Part shown: positions 27,838 through 35,195 of the stretch, one piece after another
Numbering within the stretch: position 1 is the first letter of the stretch
How the letters are laid out: every line of letters starts with the position of its first letter
From: Acidobacteriota bacterium
GTDB taxonomy: Bacteria; Acidobacteriota; Vicinamibacteria; Vicinamibacterales; UBA2999
Direction: 5' to 3'
Length of the DNA: 57,070 nt
NCBI GenBank assembly: GCA_030650395.1
Contig: JAUSDY010000104.1
Span: 1-57,070, forward strand
Notes under the pieces: generated by a model
Database searches by the model: none
What the model saw: only the letters and a program-made list of their open reading frames with translations
What the model was told of the DNA's origin: nothing
Position numbers and translations under genes: made by a program

Positions 27838-28475
27838 TAAGACAGCAGTCGCCCAGTTTCGCGGCCGCCGGCGATCTGCGTGATGCGTTGCGCCGTGACG
27901 CCGAGCACGCGCGCGATCTGCATGCGCAGGATCTCCGGCGGTGCGTAGACGATTACCAGGGCTTCGGTCGTGGCCGGCGTCACCATGGTGCGCGCGGAAT
28001 CTGAGGTCGGATTGCCAAACGGCCCGGCGCTGTCGGCCACGGTGATGCGCCCGCCCACGTTGACATCATCCTTGCGGATCCCGGGGTACGACTCCCCTTC
28101 GGCGCCGAGCCTCATCGTCACCGCGCCCGACACCTTGGCGAAATCGTAAAGCCCGTACGGCAGCTGGAATTCCAGCGAGCACCAGTTGACGATGTCGACG
28201 AGCGAATTGATCCGCGGAATCGTGTCGCCCTTGCGCACCCGCCGCAGCAGCGCCTCGTTGGACGGCCGCGTTTTCGTCGGATCGAGGCCGACCCGTTTGT
28301 ACATGGTCCGCACGGCAGCAGACTCGGGTGGCGGCGTGATGCGCACCTTCGCCTCGGCCTCGGCCAGCAACGGATCCAGGCGATGCTCGTGCGCGACCAC
28401 CGTGGCGCCGCTCCACCAGAGCACGCCGGGTTTGACGATCGACGCCAGACCGGGCGCCAGCGTGAATTCAGTCAC
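27837..28475 (-). CDS. B3/B4 editing-domain protein
   Basis: 212 residues from a GTG at 28475 that overlaps the plsC end by 8 bases; longer in-frame starts would run through plsC. The protein matches the free-standing B3/B4 domain (COG3382), related to the editing domain of phenylalanyl-tRNA synthetase beta: DTIPRINSLVDIVNWCSLEF, LPYGLYDF and a C-terminal EALVIVYAPPE. A role in clearing mischarged tRNA or free amino acids is inferred from the fold only. ATG is absent near the start. Confidence 0.75.
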   Translation of the reverse strand: MTEFTLAPGLASIVKPGVLWWSGATVVAHEHRLDPLLAEAEAKVRITPPPESAAVRTMYKRVGLDPTKTRPSNEALLRRVRKGDTIPRINSLVDIVNWCSLEFQLPYGLYDFAKVSGAVTMRLGAEGESYPGIRKDDVNVGGRITVADSAGPFGNPTSDSARTMVTPATTEALVIVYAPPEILRMQIARVLGVTAQRITQIAGGRETGRLLS

Positions 28476-29277
28476 TGGTACCCGCCTTCGCTCCTGGATC
28501 GCCAGAGCTTCGGCGAGACGTCGCGGTGACGGCCTCCGGCCTCGAGCGCGACGCTTCGGCTTCCACAGCGGGACGAATGACCTCGCGCACCTGATTGGCG
28601 AGCGCGCGCACGTCGGCCGTCGACGGGTGTGGGTTGGCAGGTGGCACAATCGGGTCGTGCACGATCACCCGGACGTGGCCGGGCTTCGTCGTCAGCTCGC
28701 CTTTCTTCATCACGTGCCGGCTGCCGACCACCGAGATCGGCACGAGCGGTAAGCCCGCCTGCATCGCGAGCATGATGCTGCCGCCCTTGAACTTGCCGAG
28801 GTGCCCGGTGCGGCTCCGCGTGCCTTCCGGAAAGATGATCAACGACAGGCCATTTGCCGTCAGCCGGGCGGCCCATCCGAAAATGCCCGAGCGATCCGGA
28901 TGGCTGCGATCGACGAGCATGTGGCCGGTCCGCTTCAAATGAGGCCCGAGCATCGGGAAGCGGCCCAATGATTCCTTGGCGATGATGCGCAGCTGGAACG
29001 GGAGCGACCAGAACAACACCGGGATGTCGTAGATGCTCTGGTGATTCGCCACGAACACGTAGGTCTTGCCGCGGGCAATTCGATCCAACCCATCGACCGT
29101 CACTTCAACTCCGGTGGTGGCAAGGATCAGCCACGACCACGCTCGCGCGCAGCCGTGCGCGAAGTAGCCGCGCCGGTCGACGAAGCTCGAGGTGATGGAC
29201 AGAATTCCGAGCACGATGGTGTAGACGGCGATCGTCGGGATCAGCCAGAACACCGTGCGGAACCAATGAAAAGACAA
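28468..29277 (-). CDS. plsC: 1-acyl-sn-glycerol-3-phosphate acyltransferase
   Basis: 269 residues, membrane-bound acyltransferase that makes phosphatidic acid from lysophosphatidic acid. An N-terminal membrane segment (about 8-30) is followed by the NHx4D motif ANHQSIYDI (His79, Asp84) and the FPEGTRSR motif near residue 149. The charged C-terminal tail (about 235-269) is not conserved. It starts one base after the PIN/TRAM stop and overlaps the B3/B4 gene, so these three are probably one transcript. Confidence 0.92.
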   Translation of the reverse strand: MSFHWFRTVFWLIPTIAVYTIVLGILSITSSFVDRRGYFAHGCARAWSWLILATTGVEVTVDGLDRIARGKTYVFVANHQSIYDIPVLFWSLPFQLRIIAKESLGRFPMLGPHLKRTGHMLVDRSHPDRSGIFGWAARLTANGLSLIIFPEGTRSRTGHLGKFKGGSIMLAMQAGLPLVPISVVGSRHVMKKGELTTKPGHVRVIVHDPIVPPANPHPSTADVRALANQVREVIRPAVEAEASRSRPEAVTATSRRSSGDPGAKAGTSD

Positions 29278-29278
29278 T

Positions 29279-30385
29279 CTATCGATCTTTGGCGACGATG
29301 GGAGATGGCGGCGTGACCGCTTGCGCTGAAGACGTCGCGGGCTGGGGCGCCGGCGTGACGGCCGTGCCCGATGCCGGGCGCGTCGCCGTCTGCGAGCCGC
29401 CCGGCTCGAGGTAGCGGCCGAAGATCATCTTGCCGGCGGTGGTCTGCAGCACGCTGGTCACCACGATGTCGATGGTCTTGCTGATCATCTTGCGGGCGTT
29501 GTCGACGACCACCATCGTGCCGTCGTCCAGGTAGGCGACGCCCTGGGTGTATTCCTTGCCTTCCTTGAGGATGAAGACCTTCATGATCTCGCCGGGCAGC
29601 ACCACCGGCTTGAGCGCGTTGGCAAGCTCGTTGATGTTGAGCACGGCGACGCCGCGCAGCTGCGCCACCTTGTTGAGATTGAAATCGTTGGTGACGATCT
29701 TGCCCGGCAGCGTCCGCGCCAGCTCGATCAGCTTGAGGTCGACCTCGCGGACCTCGGGAAAATCCACGTCGGAGATCACCACGTCGACGCCCGTCATCTT
29801 CTGGACCTTCTGCAGGATGTCGAGGCCGCGCCGGCCGCGGTTGCGCTTCATCGAGTCCGACGAATCGGCCACCAGCTGCAGCTCCTTGAGCACGAACTGC
29901 GGAATCACCAGCGTGCCGTCGACGAAGCCGGTGTCGCACAGGTCGGCGATCCGTCCGTCGATGATCACGGATGTGTCGAGGATCTTGTAGTGGCGCGCCG
30001 GTCCCGCGGCGCGGAACAGCGTGACCAGCCGCGCGGGCTCCAGCCACTCGCCTTTGCGACCGCCCACCACCAGGCCCAGGTACGGGAACAGCAGCAGAAC
30101 AAAGCTGTGAAGGAAGGCGACGCGCTGGTCGCCGGGGTCGACCCAGAACAACGCCGCGCCGATGCCCTTGGCGAGCAGCAATCCGATCGCGCCGCCGATC
30201 ACCGCGCCCAGCATGTGGGTCACCGGCGTGCGGCGCAGCGTCCACTCGAAGCCGACCGATGCGAGGGCCAGCGCCAGCCCGAACAGGACGTTGATCAGCG
30301 GATCGGGATCGATCGGGCGCAACAAGAACGCGGAGTATGCGACCGCCGCCACGAACGCGAGCCGCGCGAGTATGAACCAGGCCAT
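29279..30385 (-). CDS. membrane PIN/TRAM domain protein (YacL-like)
   Basis: 368 residues. Four hydrophobic segments (about 5-110) precede a PIN nuclease-type domain with KILDTSVIIDGRIAD, DVDFPEV and KIVTNDFNLNKVA, then a TRAM-like RNA-binding domain (about 265-330). A Pro/Thr/Ala tail ends the protein. Proteins of this family often sit near radA and ispD in Gram-positives; here radA is directly upstream. The role is unproved. Confidence 0.85.
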   Translation of the reverse strand: MAWFILARLAFVAAVAYSAFLLRPIDPDPLINVLFGLALALASVGFEWTLRRTPVTHMLGAVIGGAIGLLLAKGIGAALFWVDPGDQRVAFLHSFVLLLFPYLGLVVGGRKGEWLEPARLVTLFRAAGPARHYKILDTSVIIDGRIADLCDTGFVDGTLVIPQFVLKELQLVADSSDSMKRNRGRRGLDILQKVQKMTGVDVVISDVDFPEVREVDLKLIELARTLPGKIVTNDFNLNKVAQLRGVAVLNINELANALKPVVLPGEIMKVFILKEGKEYTQGVAYLDDGTMVVVDNARKMISKTIDIVVTSVLQTTAGKMIFGRYLEPGGSQTATRPASGTAVTPAPQPATSSAQAVTPPSPIVAKDR

Positions 30386-30392
30386 ATAAATG

Positions 30393-30411
30393 CCCCGCGA
30401 AAAAGGCGGGG
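30393..30411 (-). promoter_or_regulatory. small hairpin before the PIN/TRAM start
   Basis: On the minus strand CCCCGC-N7-GCGGGG forms a 6 bp stem ending 7 bases before the ATG at 30385. The 3' arm GGGG is the only purine run near the start and could be the ribosome binding site, so the stem would hide it. No T-run follows. This is a structural reading only. Confidence 0.35.
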
Positions 30412-30448
30412 AGTATCCGGCAACCTTAGAACCGCCGGGGCGGGCAGG

Positions 30449-31828
30449 TCAAGCGAGGAGCATGTCGAGGGCCTCGCCTACCGTGCGCACGCCCACCAGC
30501 TCCGCTTTGCCCGTTTCTTCACTGGCGTCGACATTGGATAGGGGGAGGACGATTCGGTTGAAACCCATTTGCTCGGCCTCACGAATTCGAAGACTGGCCT
30601 GCGACACGCCGCGAATTTCGCCACCGAGACCCACTTCCCCGAAGACCGCAGTGCCGGTCATGATCGGCCGGTTGCGCATGCTCGAGGCCACCGACGCCAC
30701 GATCGCCAGGTCGACCGCGGGCTCGTCGATGCTCATGCCCCCCGCGATGTTCACGAACACATCGTCTGACACCAGGTGGAGGCCGGCGCGTTTTTCGAGC
30801 ACCGCGAGCAGCAGCGACAGCCGGTTCTGATCGATCCCGACCGCCATGCGACGCGACGTGCCGTAGCTGCTGCTGCTCACGAGCGCCTGCACCTCGACGA
30901 GCAGCGGGCGCGAGCCTTCGAGGCAGCACAGCACCGCTGAACCCGGCGTGGCCGCGGGCCGCTCCGCCAGGAACATCGCCGACGGATTGGGCACGGGCCG
31001 CAGGCCGGCGCCCGTCATCTCGAACACGCCGAGCTCGCTCACCGCGCCGAACCGGTTCTTGACCGCACGGACGACGCGATGCGAGTGGTGGCGTTCGCCC
31101 TCGAAATACAGCACCGTGTCAACGACGTGCTCGAGCGCCTTGGGTCCGGCGATGTTGCCGTCCTTGGTGACGTGGCCGACGAGAAACGTCGGGATGTTGT
31201 GGCCCTTGGCCGTAAACAGGAACTGCGTGGCGGCTTCGCGGACCTGGCCGATGCTGCCCGGCGCCGACTGGAACTTCAGCGAGAACACCGTCTGCACCGA
31301 ATCGACGATCATCAGCGCCGGCTTGACGCGGCCAACCTCTTCGAGGATGCGCTCGATGCAGGTTTCCGCGAGCAGATAGAGCGGGGCATCGCCGATGCCG
31401 AGGCGATCGCCGCGCGCCTTGATCTGGTGTTCGGATTCTTCACCCGAGGCGTAGAGCACGGGACCGACCGTCGCAGCGAAGTTGGCCGCGGCCTGGAGCA
31501 GCAGCGTGGACTTGCCGATGCCGGGCTCGCCGCCGAGGAGCACCAGCGAACCGGGCACGATGCCGCCGCCCAGGACGCGATCGAACTCGTTGATGCCGGT
31601 CGAGATGCGATCGGCCTTCGACGCTTCGATGTCCGCGTACTTGATCGCGCCCTGCGGCACGACGCCGGTCAGCGAGTAGCGATGCGCGGTGGGCCCGCCG
31701 ACGCCTGGCTCAACGGCGCGCTCTTCGACAAACGAATTGAACGCGCCACAGTCGTGGCATTTGCCTTGCCACTTCGGCTGCTGCGTGCCACATTCCTGAC
31801 AAACGAATACGGGCTTGGCTTGCTTCAT
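30449..31828 (-). CDS. radA: DNA repair protein RadA
   Basis: RadA, 459 residues, a RecA-like helicase that promotes branch migration in recombination. The N-terminal zinc finger has CQEC and CHDC, Walker A is GGEPGIGKST, the RadA-specific KNRFG motif is present, and the C-terminal Lon-like domain (about 290-459) is complete. The gene is followed by the PIN/TRAM-plsC genes and preceded by the AbiE island. Confidence 0.97.
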   Translation of the reverse strand: MKQAKPVFVCQECGTQQPKWQGKCHDCGAFNSFVEERAVEPGVGGPTAHRYSLTGVVPQGAIKYADIEASKADRISTGINEFDRVLGGGIVPGSLVLLGGEPGIGKSTLLLQAAANFAATVGPVLYASGEESEHQIKARGDRLGIGDAPLYLLAETCIERILEEVGRVKPALMIVDSVQTVFSLKFQSAPGSIGQVREAATQFLFTAKGHNIPTFLVGHVTKDGNIAGPKALEHVVDTVLYFEGERHHSHRVVRAVKNRFGAVSELGVFEMTGAGLRPVPNPSAMFLAERPAATPGSAVLCCLEGSRPLLVEVQALVSSSSYGTSRRMAVGIDQNRLSLLLAVLEKRAGLHLVSDDVFVNIAGGMSIDEPAVDLAIVASVASSMRNRPIMTGTAVFGEVGLGGEIRGVSQASLRIREAEQMGFNRIVLPLSNVDASEETGKAELVGVRTVGEALDMLLA

Positions 31829-31843
31829 CGCTGGATACGGACG

Positions 31844-31978
31844 CTAACCACGAAGAACACGAAGGCCACGAAGAACAAACCCATCTTCTCATCGTCGGGC
31901 GAAGATGAGAGCTCTTTTTCGAGAAGTATTTTTGAAAAAGTATTCTCTGTGCCTCTGTCTCTCTGTGGCCTTGTACGT
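31844..31978. repeat. composite repeat upstream of radA
   Basis: It begins with CCACGAAGAACACGAAGG-type words (31844-31877). It then has two small palindromes: TCTCATC ... GATGAGA (about 31888-31913) and GAGAAGTATTTTT paired with AAAAAGTATTCTC (about 31921-31947). It ends in CTCTGTG words (31943-31978). The final part recurs in the same orientation at 33959-33987. No gene is seen inside. Confidence 0.7.
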
Positions 31979-32115
31979 TTGGGCTACTGAACCCACGGCC
32001 ATGGAAGCGCCTCCTCGCACACCTCCGTCATGATCGCGATCCGTGAAAGGCTTGCACGACGAGGTGCGCGTTTTCGCGTCATGATCTCGCGACTTCAACT
32101 GCTTGCGTAGGTGAG

Positions 32116-32406
32116 GTGGCCGCAGCGTTTCTATCTTGGAAGCTCAAGCCGACCCAACAACCAACCATCGGCAATGTCGATCAGCAAAATCTGTTCGACA
32201 CCGACCCGGCCGAGCACGCGCGCCGGGCCAAGAGGCTGCGGCTGGACTACTCCATTCCTAGCCCCAAGTTCGCCGAGGCCGGGCACTACCTTCCGGCAGA
32301 CAAGTCCGTTGAGAACGACGGTCCCCTTTACGAGGCGGCGTCGACTGGCAGGCCGTGCGAGGGGGAGTGCCAACTTGACCTCGGGCCGCCCAAACTCTTT
32401 GGGTGA
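32116..32406 (+). CDS. unrecognised ORF, possibly a gene remnant
   Basis: 96 codons from GTG at 32116, in the 675 base gap between radA and the AbiE toxin. It has GC-rich third positions like real genes here and reads as a plausible protein (FDTDPAEHARRAKRLRLDYS). After the TGA at 32404 the same frame stays open to 32556 with another 49 plausible codons, overlapping the toxin tail in antisense. This may be a longer gene broken by one stop. No family recognised; the start is uncertain. Confidence 0.35.
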   Translation: MAAAFLSWKLKPTQQPTIGNVDQQNLFDTDPAEHARRAKRLRLDYSIPSPKFAEAGHYLPADKSVENDGPLYEAASTGRPCEGECQLDLGPPKLFG

Positions 32407-32503
32407 AGGAGCCAGCTACTGCAATGGGGATACGCCGATGTCGTTCGCCCGCTGTTGAATGGCTCGACATCGAGCGACGAGCTCCGCAAAGACCGGCGGC
32501 TCT

Positions 32504-33100
32504 TCAAAGAGCAGCCCGTCGTTGACCATTCCGATGCGTGGCGGCATCGCACCTGATTGGCCGCTTTTTAGATGGTTCGCCGGTGGAACGTGCGCCGAAT
32601 TCGAGCAGGACAACCGGACGAACATAGCCGGACCCTGAGGTCAGGGCCTCATACGTGAGGAGCACCGTGTCGGCCTCCGCCTTCGCTCGTCCCGACAGGC
32701 CACTCTCCACCAGGCGTCTGGTCACGAGAGGGGCGACCGTCTCACTCACCCACACATCCAAGCGTTCTCGAATGATCTTCGTCCAGCGCTGCTCTTGGCT
32801 TCGAGTCGAGGGAATCGCATGAGCGCTGTCCGGTGCCAGGTCCGGTGCGATTCTGCGAATGTCGTAGGTGAGATCGACGTCTTCAGAGAACCGCCCGATC
32901 GCCTGGTACGCTTTGGATAACGATGTCCCGCCCTTGAAGACCAAGTCATCGGCGAAATCCGACTCGAACAGCACGCTCAACGTCCACACTACCCACACGT
33001 CTTTCTCGAGCAGATGAACGGCGCGACCGGACCGCGCCGCGGCCACCTCCAGCGCATCCCGCCGATTCGCCGGCGAGAGCGCGAAGAAAACGTCAGCCAT
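32504..33100 (-). CDS. AbiEii-type toxin, C-terminally truncated
   Basis: 198 residues of a nucleotidyltransferase toxin of the type IV AbiE family. The first motif is present (KGGTS at 56-60 and D74/D76 in EDVDLTYD), as is LLEFGAR near 165. After CDAATH the frame leaves the family and stops. Relatives are about 300 residues and carry an FWEK-type motif downstream, which is absent. The ATG overlaps the antitoxin stop by 8 bases. It is probably inactive. Confidence 0.75.
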   Translation of the reverse strand: MADVFFALSPANRRDALEVAAARSGRAVHLLEKDVWVVWTLSVLFESDFADDLVFKGGTSLSKAYQAIGRFSEDVDLTYDIRRIAPDLAPDSAHAIPSTRSQEQRWTKIIRERLDVWVSETVAPLVTRRLVESGLSGRAKAEADTVLLTYEALTSGSGYVRPVVLLEFGARSTGEPSKKRPIRCDAATHRNGQRRAAL

Positions 33101-33689
33101 GCTGGACCAGTGTACTGATCTGCTGAGCCATCCACGTCGGCAGTCGTCCGCGCGCCGCCGACAGCTCCTTGAGCGTCTGAGCCGAGAGCGCCTTTCCGAG
33201 CTTGCTGGTCATCGCACGGCTCTGCCCTCGCCCGAGCCACGCCAGCGCGCGAATCGCATCTCCCGCCGGTCGTCCAGCGAGCGAGAGTTGCCATCGAGGC
33301 GCGTGCTGGAGTTCGACGGTCTGGGCACCGAAGTTCAGACGTCTGCTCGGTCCCGAGGTCAGGTAGACCGTACGGACCGGTACTTGAGTGGTGAGCCCCA
33401 ACGAATTGGCCGCGGCAGCACCATGAGCAGCGATCGTTTCGCCAGTCGCGGCCGTTAGGGCTTCCAGAACCGCCGGCACGCTTGGCGCTCGCGTTCCAAA
33501 CCGCGTCTCGACCGGACGCACATAGAGCCCTCGGCCCGCGCGCAGGAGCCCCCCCCGGCGAACAAGGCGAGACAGCGCCTGGTCAATCGCCGCACGACTC
33601 CCCAGGTGAAGGAGAGCCTTCGCGTAAAGCGGCGCTCCCTCCGGCAGCTCGGCCACTTCTCCCAGGATTCGTGTCGATAGGGGTTCCAT
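33093..33689 (-). CDS. AbiEi-type antitoxin (DUF6088-like)
   Basis: 198 residues from ATG at 33689. An N-terminal winged-helix region (about 1-60, with LYAKALLHLGSRAAIDQALS and GLYVRP) is followed by a conserved domain with AHGAAAANSLGL and VYLTSGPSRRL. Family members bind operator repeats and block the partner toxin. A longer in-frame start would run over the promoter and operator at 33701-33738, so it was rejected. The gene appears intact, unlike its toxin. Confidence 0.82.
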   Translation of the reverse strand: MEPLSTRILGEVAELPEGAPLYAKALLHLGSRAAIDQALSRLVRRGGLLRAGRGLYVRPVETRFGTRAPSVPAVLEALTAATGETIAAHGAAAANSLGLTTQVPVRTVYLTSGPSRRLNFGAQTVELQHAPRWQLSLAGRPAGDAIRALAWLGRGQSRAMTSKLGKALSAQTLKELSAARGRLPTWMAQQISTLVQHG

Positions 33690-33700
33690 AAACAAACTCA

Positions 33701-33730
33701 GTGTCAGAATTATAACGTAGTTTCTGACAC
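33701..33730. promoter_or_regulatory. AbiE operator palindrome over the promoter
   Basis: Perfect 9 base arms GTGTCAGAA and TTCTGACAC with a 12 base spacer, 11 bases before the antitoxin ATG. The minus-strand -10 TATAAT (33714-33709) lies partly in the spacer, with a weak -35 TTTACG (33738-33733) 18 bases upstream. AbiEi proteins repress their own promoter through inverted repeats, so this is the likely operator. Confidence 0.75.
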
Positions 33731-33751
33731 TCCGTAAATAGTGACCTCGCA

Positions 33752-33907
33752 TCAGCGGCGATGCCGCTTGCGCGCCAGGGCCGCCGCCAGCTCTCGGGCG
33801 AGCGCGGCGTACCAGTCCGGCAGGTGTGTGCGACAGACCGGCTCGGTGAGGCCGACGATCGTGTCAAAGCGCGGCTTGACAATCTTCGGGACGGATAGCG
33901 CTGACAT
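33752..33907 (-). CDS. short DUF6398-like protein
   Basis: 51 residues from ATG at 33907. The sequence VPKIVKPRFDTIVGLTEPVC and the later ALARELAAALARKR match the start of DUF6398 proteins as I recall them. Those are longer and continue after RKRPSP; this one ends RKRHRR. It may be a truncated remnant carried with the AbiE genes. A longer open frame to 34555 is only antisense shadow of alr. Confidence 0.5.
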   Translation of the reverse strand: MSALSVPKIVKPRFDTIVGLTEPVCRTHLPDWYAALARELAAALARKRHRR

Positions 33908-33958
33908 CGAGCTCACCAAGGGTGCGTCGTTCGGCCACTCCGGTTGACAGTATAAGTT

Positions 33959-33987
33959 TTCTCTGTGTCTCTCTGTGGCCTGTACGT
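33959..33987. repeat. direct repeat of the sequence at 31943-31978
   Basis: The bases TTCTCTGTGTCTCTCTG and the following TGGCCTGTACGT match 31943-31978 in the same orientation, apart from a 6 base and a 1 base gap. The two copies bound the AbiE island. CTCTGTG words are also common dispersed repeats, so this need not be an insertion footprint. Confidence 0.7.
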
Positions 33988-33990
33988 GGA

Positions 33991-35151
33991 CTATTCGTAC
34001 TTGCGCTCCACGCGGGAGCCGAGGCGGCAGAGCACTTCGTAGGGAATGGTGCCGATCCATGCGGCCATCTCTCGCGCGTCGATGGTTTGTTGCGGGTCGG
34101 ACCCTTGCGAGCCGATCAAGACGACTTCGTCGCCGGGCCCGACGGTGTCGATGTCCGTGACATCGGCGGTGAGCATGTCCATGCTCACGGCACCCACGAT
34201 CGGCGCGCGGCGGCCGCGAATCAACACCGAGCCGCGGCCTTCCAGACGCCGATCGAGCCCGTCCGCATACCCGGCGGGGATGACGGCCAGCGTCGTGGCC
34301 CGCTCGGCACGAAACCGCCCGTCGTAGCCGACCGTTTCTCCGACCCGAACGCCTTTCACCGCTACCACCTGGCTGGTGAGCGACATCACCGGCTTCAGCG
34401 GCAGCGTCGACCCCAGCGGCGGCGGCACCAGGCCGTAGAGCAACAGGCCGGGGCGCACGAAGTCGTACCACACGCGCGAGTCGCGCAACAGCGCGGCGGA
34501 GTTGGCCGCATGGCGCAGCCGCGGGCCGGCGCCGAGCTCGCCGATCGCGACGCACGCCCGCTCGAATCGATCGCGCTGCTCGCCGAACAATGGATTGCCC
34601 GGCTCCTCCGCGGTTCCAAAATGCGTGTGGACGGCATCGAGCACGAGGTTGGCGCTCGATAACAATTGCGGCAGCGTCAGGCGAAGGTTGTCGTGCCGGA
34701 ACCCCAGACGGTTCATGCCAGTATCGATCTTGAGGTGGTAGTGCAGCGAGGTCCGGCGCGCCAGTGCCGCCGCCTGCAGCGCGGCGCCGGCGGCCGGGCT
34801 CGAGATCGTGGGCGTGAGCTCGTGATCGAAGACGCCGTCGAGATCGCTGACGCTCAGCGCACCGAACACGAGAATCGGCGCTCGGACGCCAGACTTGCGA
34901 AGGTCAACTCCCTCTTCGATGTCTGCCACCGCCAGCATCGTTGCGCCCGAGGCCTCGAGCGTCTGCGCGACACGCCGCGCGCCATGTCCGTAGGCGTTGG
35001 CCTTGACGACGGCGATGATGCCGGGCGGAAGCACGGGTCCGCGGCCGGCGCCGCGGTTGAGCCGCGCTTCGTCTTCAAGGTACGAGCCGATCGCGCGCAG
35101 GTTCGCCTCGAGGGCCTGGAGGTCGACGCGCGCGGTTGTGCAACGGACCAC
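33991..35151 (-). CDS. alr: alanine racemase
   Basis: 386 residues, PLP enzyme that makes D-alanine for peptidoglycan. The PLP lysine is in VVKANAYGHG; the second catalytic residue is probably the Tyr in VGYDGRFRA. The N-terminal barrel and C-terminal beta domain (from about 245) are complete. It follows dnaB across a small palindrome. The AbiE island begins just downstream. Confidence 0.95.
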   Translation of the reverse strand: MVRCTTARVDLQALEANLRAIGSYLEDEARLNRGAGRGPVLPPGIIAVVKANAYGHGARRVAQTLEASGATMLAVADIEEGVDLRKSGVRAPILVFGALSVSDLDGVFDHELTPTISSPAAGAALQAAALARRTSLHYHLKIDTGMNRLGFRHDNLRLTLPQLLSSANLVLDAVHTHFGTAEEPGNPLFGEQRDRFERACVAIGELGAGPRLRHAANSAALLRDSRVWYDFVRPGLLLYGLVPPPLGSTLPLKPVMSLTSQVVAVKGVRVGETVGYDGRFRAERATTLAVIPAGYADGLDRRLEGRGSVLIRGRRAPIVGAVSMDMLTADVTDIDTVGPGDEVVLIGSQGSDPQQTIDAREMAAWIGTIPYEVLCRLGSRVERKYE

Positions 35152-35169
35152 GTTGGCAGGTTATCTCAC

Positions 35170-35189
35170 GGCGGGTCTGAAGACCCGCC
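35170..35189. repeat. short perfect palindrome (GGCGGGTCT), copy 1
   Basis: GGCGGGTCT-GA-AGACCCGCC in the alr-dnaB spacer. The same word, with GT as loop, lies at 45571-45592. No T-run is next to it. Confidence 0.85.
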
Positions 35190-35195
35190 TCTACA

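Noticed and set aside
33908-34555. Long frame extending the DUF6398-like ORF to 267 codons
   Set aside because: The extension is antisense or out-of-frame shadow of alr; only the part from the ATG at 33907 looks like a protein family.
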